The translations under genes were made by a program, and so were the position numbers. 25,522 nucleotides of DNA from a virus. The notes under the pieces were generated by a model. It ran no database searches. It had not been told where the DNA came from and saw only the letters and a list, made by a program, of their open reading frames with translations. This document shows, one piece after another, positions 19,828 to 25,522 of this stretch (within the stretch, counting starts at the first letter, position 1; each line of letters opens with the position of its first letter). The DNA lies in the IMG/VR virus record IMGVR_UViG_3300008516_001586, positions 1 to 25,522 of that record. One strand, given 5' to 3'.

Positions 19828-20337
19828 ATGGCTGAGGTAACTGCGGAGGAGAGGGAAAAGGCTGTCAAAGACCGCGAAGAGTACAAAGAGGAGCTGAAGC
19901 ATCAAGATGAAAGGAGAGAAGAGGCGTTGAAACGTGTCAGAGTAACACGGGAACGGGTTCTGAAGGGAACTGGGCTCAGAGAACAGGTCGACATACTTGA
20001 ACTGGGCAAAGAGGAAGAGGAGAAAACCTTTTTCGTGATGCGTCCGCTGACAGACGGCGAGTTCGTCGAGGTGCAGAAAACTATCCTTGGGGATGTTTCC
20101 GCAAGTTCGATGGATAGGGATATGAAGGCAAAGGACCTCATTGATCGAGAACAGAAGGGCAAGTACCTAGCACTTACATATGCGCTCAGCATCGATAACG
20201 AGGAATGGACCATTGAAGAGATCGGTAAACTACCAACCGGCGTCCCAGACAAACTCTACAACCGATTGGCGGAGATCTCGGGTTTTCCTCGGCCAACCAA
20301 GCCGCTTTTCCCCAAGAAGGAAGAGCAGCCTGGTTGA
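19828..20337 (+). CDS. tail assembly chaperone, short form (G-like)
   Basis: This 169-residue protein lies between the tail tube and tape measure genes, where phages encode the chaperone pair. An N-terminal charged coiled-coil (EEREKAVKDREEYKEELKHQ) precedes TFFVMRPLTDGEFVEVQKTI, the usual 'v.vR.lt..e...v' segment of these proteins, and YLALTYALSIDNEEWT. Near the 3' end lies a T TTC CCC AAG site at 20307, where a -1 shift leads into a second open frame. The short form ends in TGA at 20335-20337. The chaperone coats the tape measure during tail assembly and is not kept in the virion. AGGTGAG precedes ATG 19828. Confidence 0.75.
   Translation: MAEVTAEEREKAVKDREEYKEELKHQDERREEALKRVRVTRERVLKGTGLREQVDILELGKEEEEKTFFVMRPLTDGEFVEVQKTILGDVSASSMDRDMKAKDLIDREQKGKYLALTYALSIDNEEWTIEEIGKLPTGVPDKLYNRLAEISGFPRPTKPLFPKKEEQPG
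20307..20313 (+). promoter_or_regulatory. -1 frameshift slippery heptamer T TTC CCC
   Basis: In the chaperone frame the codons read CTT TTC CCC AAG, so bases 20307-20313 form T-TTC-CCC, a perfect X-XXY-YYZ heptamer. Slipping back one base gives TTT CCC CAA and enters a frame open to 20519. The position, about 25 nt before the stop of the short form, is typical for G/GT tail chaperones. Confidence 0.75.
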
Positions 20338-20519
20338 GGGCCGAATGGCTGAGGATCGAAGCCGAAATCAAAGCACTCCAGAGCAAGGACGGCGTCGAGT
20401 TCCACAACCTGCATCAACAGGGCTATCGCCTAGTCAATCTGATCTACGAGTTGACCCCTCTTCAAAGCTGGTTCATGGCCACCCTTCCAGGATACATTGC
20501 CCGCATCAAAAAGAGATAG
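20313..20519 (+). CDS. T extension of the tail assembly chaperone, reached by -1 frameshift
   Basis: After the slip at 20307-20313 this frame adds 68 residues, beginning QEGRAAWLRAEWLRIEAEIK and ending LPGYIARIKKR at TAG 20517-20519. The fused long form would be 230 residues. The added part is helical. WFMATLPGYIARIKK resembles the C-terminal end of several GT proteins that touch the tube and tape measure. Without frameshifting the frame has only a TTG at 20334 (overlapping the TGA of the short form), which would cut the AAWLRAEWLRIEAEI helix and has no convincing ribosome site. The frameshift reading is therefore favoured. In lambda-like systems the short form outnumbers the long form. Confidence 0.7.
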   Translation, partial: QEGRAAWLRAEWLRIEAEIKALQSKDGVEFHNLHQQGYRLVNLIYELTPLQSWFMATLPGYIARIKKR

Positions 20520-20528
20520 GGGATCACC

Positions 20529-20951
20529 ATGGCTACCGTTGAGGTCATAGGGGACGAACGCCTGATTGCAAGATTAATAAGAATGAAGGAAGCCCTGAAC
20601 CCTGCGGCGGTTAAAAGTATTAGGCGAGTCGCCGAGGAGGTTCGGGATTACGCTAAGACGATCTGTCCCGTAGGAACACCAGAGTCCACTGGGATACCTG
20701 GCTACATTGGTGGGAGCTTGAAGAAAAGCGGTCGAGTCGGATCCTACGCCAGACCAGCGAAGCACGTGTTCAGTATCAGGGTCACCTTCGGCGGCTATAT
20801 TACTAATCCCAATACCAAGCGGAAGGTCGACTACGCTAAGTACGTTCATGAAGGAACAAGTAAAATGACTCCTAGACCATTTCTTCTCACATCCATCATG
20901 AAGCATCGTGAAAGCCTCGCTAAGGCCATAAAGGAGGAAATCAAAGAATGA
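20529..20951 (+). CDS. HK97 gp10-like neck/tail protein
   Basis: The 140 residues fit the HK97-gp10-like family. An N-terminal helix pair (LIARLIRMKEALNPAAVKSI) is followed by EVRDYAKTICPVGTPESTG (the 'a..yAk..aPv.TG.l..Si' turn), GGSLKKSGRVGSYARP, and the C-terminal hallmark VDYAKYVHEGTSKMTPRPFL. Members help join tail to head or complete the tail. They usually lie before the tail-terminator gene. Here the gene lies after the tail chaperone and directly before the tape measure, which is an unusual order. ATG 20529 has GGGG 6 nt upstream. Its last codons (AAG GAG GAA) form the ribosome site for the tape-measure gene, which overlaps it by ATGA. Confidence 0.8.
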   Translation: MATVEVIGDERLIARLIRMKEALNPAAVKSIRRVAEEVRDYAKTICPVGTPESTGIPGYIGGSLKKSGRVGSYARPAKHVFSIRVTFGGYITNPNTKRKVDYAKYVHEGTSKMTPRPFLLTSIMKHRESLAKAIKEEIKE

Positions 20952-23638
20952 GTGAAACCTATAACCTCATCGCGGTTGTAAAAGCTAAAACCGAGGAAGC
21001 CCTTCGCAAGTTCAATGATTTCACCAAAGGCGTGAAAAGCGCCAAAGCGGAGCTATCTGCCTTTGAGCAGGCAGGCCGGATAGCAGCCGGGGTACTCCTA
21101 AGGGATATGGTTCAAGGATTGACAGCCTCACTCACTGAGTCCATTAAACTCGGCGGCGCGATTGAGACTCTCAGAAACTCTTTTGAGGAGCTAACCAAAT
21201 CACAAGGCGTCACGGATGCATCCCTTGATGAACTCAGGAAGGCCGTAAAGGGGACCGTCAGTGACATGGATCTTCTGACTGCGGCGAACACGGCTATGCG
21301 CTTCAGTATACCTTACGAGAAATTTGTGAAGTACGCCGAAGCCGCAGCTGTCGTGGGTCGTGCCGTTGGAATAGATGCCACACAAGCCATCAGTAACTTC
21401 ACAGTAGCATTGGGCAGGCTGAGGCCCCGGATACTGGACAACCTCGGCATACAACTATCCCTTGAAGAGGCGAACAAGATATATGCTGAACGCCTCGGCG
21501 TAACTGTTGAGTCGCTCACAGAGGCAACGAGGGCCACGGCATACCATACCATAGCCACTGAGAGATTGATGGAGCAGGCGGCCCTTCTGGCAGGGACAAC
21601 ATCGGAAGCCCAGATAGCCCAAGAGGGCTTCACCGCATCGATGAAGAATCTCCAAGCGGCAGTGGGTTCATTACTGACACCCCTTTCCGGTATCACGCCA
21701 ATACTTAAGGGGACGATGCCTTTTTTCTCCATGTTCTCAGCGGTGTATATTCCAAGCCTGATAACACAATATGGGCTTCTTGGGACCGCTACGGCTGTCT
21801 GGGGGGGGATAACAGCAGCGGTATCTTCGTTAGTCACAACGAGCATTCTCGGCATCCCAATCCTCGGCTGGATAGCAGCGGTCATCCTAGCCATAAAGGG
21901 TCTCCAAATGGCTTGGCAGAAAAATTGGTTCGGCATCCGAGACATTGTGGATAATGTTGTAATTGCGATTTCGGATAAAATAGATTGGCTTATGGAAGGA
22001 ATTGAGGTATTCGCTGAGGGTGTTAGCGAGGCATTAGAATGGCTTGGTCTCATGTGGGCAGTCGTTACAGGAACGGTTGAGGATCACCTCGCTAAGCAAA
22101 GAGATAGCTTGACTCAATCATTTGAGGAACAGGTTCAGATAATCAAGGACAATATGTCTGCCGCCCTTGATGAAGTGACATTAAAATATGGTGAAATGTT
22201 TGCAGCGGCAGAAGCTTCTCACTCTAAAGAAATAGATGAACATGCTCAGTTCTGGATAGATCAACTCAACGAGCAAGCTGAGGGATTCGATAAGGCCGTT
22301 GAGGAGTACCAGAAGCACTACAACCAGATCCTGACCGACACAGAGAGCCATTATGGCGATCTACTTTCAGATACCAAAGACCATTACAGCGAAATTCTGT
22401 CCGAAACCACTCAGGGCTACGACGATCAACTATCCGAGACAAACACCTTCTATGACGAGATGCTAGCTGAGCAAAGCGCATTCCTCATCGCCATAAGAGA
22501 GGGCCGCAGCCGTGACCTTGACGACCTCGAACTCAACTTCCTCCTCCAGAAACAGGCTCTAAACGATGCCCTTGAAGATCAGACACTGACCACTGAAGAA
22601 TACGAGGAGAAAATAAGCAATCTGGAAGCGGCTTATCGTGATTCTCGGGAGGAGATCCGAGATAACTACAGGATACAGGAACTTCAGGCCGAGGATGAGT
22701 TCAGAACAGAGGAGGAGCGCATCAACGCGGAGCGGGCGGCGGCGCTTGAGAAGATCGAAGAGGAGAAAACCAACGCAATTATCACAGTTGAGGAAGAGCT
22801 GAAGGCTGAGGTTGAGCGTATTGAACAAGAGAAGGCCGACGAGGTTCAGCGGATTAATGAGCAACGGAAGACAGATCTTGAGGCAATCCAAGCCGACAAA
22901 GAAGCCTTAGAGGTAGCGCATGCCAATGAAATGCAGAAACTTGAAAGAGAGAAGGCCGTTGAGATCGCTGGAATAAGGGCACAAGCTGAACTCGACCTAA
23001 TAAACGCCCAGAAACAATTTCATGCGGACCTCGAAAAGGCTGAGGAAGAGCATAAAACCGCTAGCACTGGCATCTGGGGCAGCCTCATGGCCTCCCTGAA
23101 TATGATAGTAAACACCGGCATCACAGGCATAAAAGCCGCCCTAGACAGTCTCAGCGCCGAGGCGAAGGCTGTGATAGCGGATGTAGCGAACAAGATTTCA
23201 GATGCATGGAACTCCGTTAAATCGTTCGCCAGCAATGTGGCGGATAAGATTGATAGTGTGCTTGACTCGGCTAGGGCGGCTTACCAGAGGGCTAAGGATC
23301 TTCTCGCAAAGGCGACGAGTAAAAAGGAGAAGGCAAAGGAAACTGAGAAAGAAGCCGAAAAGGCAGAGCCTGTGCCTCCACGTGGAGGCGGAGGAGCAGT
23401 AAGGCGTCAATTCGGTGGCAAAGATATTGTCCGCCGCCCGACATGGTTCCTCGCGGGTGAGGCGGGGCCGGAGTTGCATGAATGGACGCCGCTCTCCAAA
23501 ATAGATTCCTCTCGTGATCAGGGGGGTCGCAAGCTAGTCATCAATGGCCCTCTGGTCGTTATCGAGGGTAGTGCGGATCCGAAGACCGCTCGGCTTGCAG
23601 CTGACCTTATAATGCAGGAGCTGAGAAAGATTGCTTAA
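20948..23638 (+). CDS. tape measure protein
   Basis: This 896-residue protein sets tail length. Residues 1-240 are helical, with AGRIAAGVLLRDMVQGLTAS and MRFSIPYEKFVKYAEAAAVV, typical of the tape-measure N-terminal region. Residues about 255-325 hold two hydrophobic segments (VSSLVTTSILGIPILGWIAA and following) that may enter the host membrane. Residues about 360-720 are almost continuous charged coiled coil. Within it, five 11-residue units (HYNQILTDTES, HYGDLLSDTKD, HYSEILSETTQ, GYDDQLSETNT, FYDEMLAEQSA; residues 457-511) repeat in register. The C-terminus has a Gly/basic linker and IVRRPTWFLAGEAGPELHEW, the GEAGPE signature (G837) of many tape measures. No peptidase domain is visible. ATG 20948 overlaps the previous stop. 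Confidence 0.9.
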   Translation: MSETYNLIAVVKAKTEEALRKFNDFTKGVKSAKAELSAFEQAGRIAAGVLLRDMVQGLTASLTESIKLGGAIETLRNSFEELTKSQGVTDASLDELRKAVKGTVSDMDLLTAANTAMRFSIPYEKFVKYAEAAAVVGRAVGIDATQAISNFTVALGRLRPRILDNLGIQLSLEEANKIYAERLGVTVESLTEATRATAYHTIATERLMEQAALLAGTTSEAQIAQEGFTASMKNLQAAVGSLLTPLSGITPILKGTMPFFSMFSAVYIPSLITQYGLLGTATAVWGGITAAVSSLVTTSILGIPILGWIAAVILAIKGLQMAWQKNWFGIRDIVDNVVIAISDKIDWLMEGIEVFAEGVSEALEWLGLMWAVVTGTVEDHLAKQRDSLTQSFEEQVQIIKDNMSAALDEVTLKYGEMFAAAEASHSKEIDEHAQFWIDQLNEQAEGFDKAVEEYQKHYNQILTDTESHYGDLLSDTKDHYSEILSETTQGYDDQLSETNTFYDEMLAEQSAFLIAIREGRSRDLDDLELNFLLQKQALNDALEDQTLTTEEYEEKISNLEAAYRDSREEIRDNYRIQELQAEDEFRTEEERINAERAAALEKIEEEKTNAIITVEEELKAEVERIEQEKADEVQRINEQRKTDLEAIQADKEALEVAHANEMQKLEREKAVEIAGIRAQAELDLINAQKQFHADLEKAEEEHKTASTGIWGSLMASLNMIVNTGITGIKAALDSLSAEAKAVIADVANKISDAWNSVKSFASNVADKIDSVLDSARAAYQRAKDLLAKATSKKEKAKETEKEAEKAEPVPPRGGGGAVRRQFGGKDIVRRPTWFLAGEAGPELHEWTPLSKIDSSRDQGGRKLVINGPLVVIEGSADPKTARLAADLIMQELRKIA

Positions 23639-25079
23639 TGTCAAGGTCGTGGTAACTGATCTCGCTACTGTCGATCACACGATTTCGCCGTCAACGTTTG
23701 GCTCCGGTAACGCCCTTAAGGTGAGGTTGACCCATGAGGCGGCTGATGATTTCACCTTTAACATTGAAGACTCCGATGGGACGATAAGAACGTGGCTAGA
23801 ACCCGGTTGCACCATAAAAATCTACATTGACACCCTCGCTGTGCCCACAACCCTCGTGTTTTATGGTATGATCGAGAGTGTGCGGGCGACCCAGCTGGGC
23901 GAAGACAAGGTAATCGTACAGGCCCGAGGTCGAGAACTTTTTCACATCATCATCCTGAATCGGATCGTCACCGAAACATACCTAGACACTGAGGTAAGCG
24001 TGATCGTCCAAGACCTAATGGAGAAGTACGCTCCCGATGTAGACCGGGTGACCCATGTGAACGTGACCACAACCACGCTTGATGACATCCGCTTTCCATA
24101 CCGTAGTCTCAAACTCTGCCTTGACGAGCTGGCCAGGCTAAGCGACTTCACGTATTACGGTGATCCTACACTGAAGCTTCACTGGATTTTAAAGGAAACA
24201 GAAGACAGTGGGCTGATCTATACCCAGAATGACTTGGAGGCCCCTCCTGAATTGCTGAACACGATATTCCCCCTCGCAAACCGGGTCTATGTCATCGGCG
24301 GGGAATACATGCAGGTTGACCAAGAGCAGACTACCACGGCAGCGGCACTGCTCACGAAGGACAAATGGTACGCCCAGAGCTTCACCCCAGAACAGGCAAA
24401 CCTAGACCAGATCAGCCTATTCCTAAAGAGGATTTTACTTCCCCCCGACCTAGTCTGCGAAATCCGGACTGATGATCCCGGAAACGGCCCAGATGAGAAA
24501 ATGGCATCCGTCATATATGATCTGGACTTCATAGGGGTCGTGGCATCGTGGCGACCCATCTACGTGGGAACCAGGCTCCTGATTGGAGAGAAATACTGGA
24601 TCGTCGTGCAGAAGACGGGCGACGCAGCTAATCACTACGAGTGGTCTCACGACAATGATACCCTGGGGGAGTATGCGGACAGCAACGATGGCGTAACCTG
24701 GGTGGTAAACGATGGTGGTGACCTCCAGTTTGCCTTCAAGACGCACTATGAGGTTCCCATACTTGGGACAGCGGCTGACTATGCCTCTAAGGATAAATAT
24801 CTATGGCGTGAAATTGTACTTGAGGACGCCGGTATAATGGACAGAACCCTCGCACGACAAATGGCTAAAGCCAAACTTGAGGAACTGCAAGCCCTCAGTG
24901 AGGAACTTAGCAACACGACTGTAGTGGACCCCGTGGCTATTCCCGACCGAGGCAAGCTCGTCACGATAACGCTTCCAAAGCTCGGCCTAGCCGCCGAACA
25001 GTATGTCGTGAAGGAGGCGGAGCTGAACTTTATCAGCGGCGAAGTGGGGACGAAGAGATTGATTCTGAGAGTGAGGTAG
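23631..25079 (+). CDS. baseplate hub/tail protein with an inserted carbohydrate-binding-like domain
   Basis: The 482 residues resemble the distal tail/hub protein that follows the tape measure in siphoviruses. The outer parts (residues 1-230 and 377-482) have the hub layout. FNIEDSDGTIRTWLEPGCTI, LVFYGMIESVRATQLGEDKV, AIPDRGKLVTITLPKLGLAA and YVVKEAELNF match gp27/gp44-like beta-barrel segments. Between them, residues about 231-376 form a separate beta-sandwich (DKWYAQSFTPEQANLDQISL, YVGTRLLIGEKYWIVVQKTG, GDLQFAFKT). That pattern is common in extracellular and virion proteins and may bind glycans or proteins. TTG 23631 is the start: it overlaps the tape-measure stop, GGAG lies 10 nt upstream, and the ATG at 23638 is in another frame. 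Confidence 0.7.
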   Translation: MLNVKVVVTDLATVDHTISPSTFGSGNALKVRLTHEAADDFTFNIEDSDGTIRTWLEPGCTIKIYIDTLAVPTTLVFYGMIESVRATQLGEDKVIVQARGRELFHIIILNRIVTETYLDTEVSVIVQDLMEKYAPDVDRVTHVNVTTTTLDDIRFPYRSLKLCLDELARLSDFTYYGDPTLKLHWILKETEDSGLIYTQNDLEAPPELLNTIFPLANRVYVIGGEYMQVDQEQTTTAAALLTKDKWYAQSFTPEQANLDQISLFLKRILLPPDLVCEIRTDDPGNGPDEKMASVIYDLDFIGVVASWRPIYVGTRLLIGEKYWIVVQKTGDAANHYEWSHDNDTLGEYADSNDGVTWVVNDGGDLQFAFKTHYEVPILGTAADYASKDKYLWREIVLEDAGIMDRTLARQMAKAKLEELQALSEELSNTTVVDPVAIPDRGKLVTITLPKLGLAAEQYVVKEAELNFISGEVGTKRLILRVR

Positions 25080-25080
25080 G

Positions 25081-25311
25081 ATGTCTGAAACTACTGCGCC
25101 AGCGGATCTCGCTAAATGGCTTGAAGGTCAGAAGGTGGAACTTGACCGAGCCAAGATAAAGGGCTTCGGAGTGAAGCGGGGCGTAATAAACCTCATAAGG
25201 CTCCTGTCGGACACGGCGGAAGCCACAGACGCCAACCTCGTCGCCACAGTGCAGCTCAGCGGCCAATTCGAAATAGATACTGCAAGAATCGGCTTCTCGG
25301 ATATTGGTTAA
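25081..25311 (+). CDS. small protein of unknown function after the hub gene
   Basis: This 76-residue protein has an amphipathic N-terminal helix (PADLAKWLEGQKVELDRAKIK) and a small beta-like C-terminus (NLVATVQLSGQFEIDTARIG). It has no signal peptide, membrane segment or recognised motif. It follows the hub gene by one base, with GAGGTAGG as ribosome site, so it is the last gene of the tail operon seen here. Genes at this place often encode small baseplate or tail-fibre accessory proteins; this is position-based inference only. A TATA-like box overlaps its stop codon and serves the next gene. Confidence 0.55.
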   Translation: MSETTAPADLAKWLEGQKVELDRAKIKGFGVKRGVINLIRLLSDTAEATDANLVATVQLSGQFEIDTARIGFSDIG

Positions 25312-25320
25312 TTTTATCTA
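25309..25320 (+). promoter_or_regulatory. TATA box of the NUMOD3 gene
   Basis: TAATTTTATCTA is centred about 28 nt before ATG 25343, predicting a leaderless transcript. No ribosome site precedes the ATG. Confidence 0.45.
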
Positions 25321-25342
25321 TGCCCTCAGATTATGTCTAAAC

Positions 25343-25522
25343 ATGGTTAGAGATTCCAAAGGTAGATTTGTGGAAGGGCATGTTCCATGGATTAAAGGTA
25401 GAACGGCATCTGATGAAACTAGGCAGAAATTGATTGAAAGCCATAAGGGACAGGTGCCGTGGAATAAAGGTTTAACTGGTTACACAACTTCAAGAAGGGG
25501 TCAGAAGCACTCTGAAGAGACT
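25343..25522 (+). CDS. NUMOD3-containing homing endonuclease (3' truncated)
   Basis: Sixty codons are visible before the window ends. The product begins MVRDSKGRFVEGHVPWIKGR and contains SDETRQKLIESHKGQVPWNK and RRGQKHSEET. These are repeats of the NUMOD3 type (G.kHs.eTr.km..shkG..pwNKG), DNA-binding modules of GIY-YIG and HNH homing endonucleases. The nuclease domain would lie beyond the window. The start is ATG 25343; the upstream ATG at 25333 opens only five codons. Its own TATA box and AT-rich sequence match the other nuclease genes here, making it the fourth probable homing gene of the window. Confidence 0.8.
   Translation, partial: MVRDSKGRFVEGHVPWIKGRTASDETRQKLIESHKGQVPWNKGLTGYTTSRRGQKHSEET

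Noticed and set aside
20180-20542. Frame overlapping both tail-chaperone parts.
   Set aside because: It is a third frame over two well-supported coding parts, with biased Ser/Arg/Gln content typical of shadow frames.
21313-22053. Long antisense frame within the tape-measure gene.
   Set aside because: An antisense shadow of a confidently coding region; all real genes in the window are on the + strand and it has no promoter or ribosome site.
1-25522. CRISPR array, insertion sequence, attachment site or integrase.
   Set aside because: No regularly spaced repeats, transposase or integrase motifs, or long terminal inverted repeats were seen by eye on either strand.

Overview
The window looks like part of the genome of a tailed archaeal virus (Caudoviricetes, head-tail morphology, probably with a long non-contractile tail). 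All genes lie on the + strand and are tightly packed, many with ATGA-type overlaps. Three things point to an archaeal host. TATA-like boxes sit about 27-35 nt upstream of the first gene of several transcription units, in some cases placing the start codon almost at the expected transcript end. There is a typical archaeal CPxC...CPxC zinc ribbon. There is also a sulfatase-fold protein of the type common in archaeal surface-glycan loci. AGG, AGA and ATA codons are frequent. No integrase, lysin or replication gene is visible, so lifestyle and host cannot be named.

Layout. (1) 1-2.2 kb is the head module: the end of a probable head-morphogenesis protein, a structured leader, scaffold-like protein, decoration protein and HK97-fold major capsid protein. 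(2) 2.3-4.2 kb holds small accessory genes: a Trp-rich protein, a zinc ribbon with no normal start codon, two paralogous small proteins, and an HNH nuclease at the edge of the next region. (3) 4.2-14.5 kb is a large glycan-modification island: four GT-A and two GT-B glycosyltransferases, four methyltransferase-like proteins (CmcI-like, FkbM, class I, TylF), a sulfatase/phosphatase-like enzyme, a left-handed beta-helix acyltransferase, and a PIG-L deacetylase that is split and interrupted next to an HNH nuclease. (4) 14.6-25.3 kb is the neck and tail module: connector, fibre/decoration-like and lectin-like proteins, a BppU-like protein, neck adaptor, tail terminator, two tail-tube paralogues, tail-assembly chaperone with a -1 frameshift site, HK97 gp10-like protein, tape measure, and baseplate hub. 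(5) At the right edge a NUMOD3 homing-endonuclease gene begins.

How it fits together. The structural genes would build a capsid and a long tail (an 896-residue tape measure implies very roughly 130 nm at 1.5 A per residue). The island would assemble and decorate a methylated, acylated, possibly sulfated or phosphorylated glycan, on the virion or on the host envelope.

The most unusual points are these. A PIG-L gene is interrupted by an in-frame 33-nt insert with a stop, exactly between the two Asp codons of the catalytic HPDD motif. It lies immediately downstream of an HNH nuclease gene, an arrangement reminiscent of the phage T4 mobA plus gene 60 bypass cassette. Gene starts are duplicated, with wobble changes, on both sides of two HNH cassettes. 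Two genes have ATA as the only sensible start codon. A textbook XXXYYYZ slippery site (TTTCCCC) lies in the tail chaperone.
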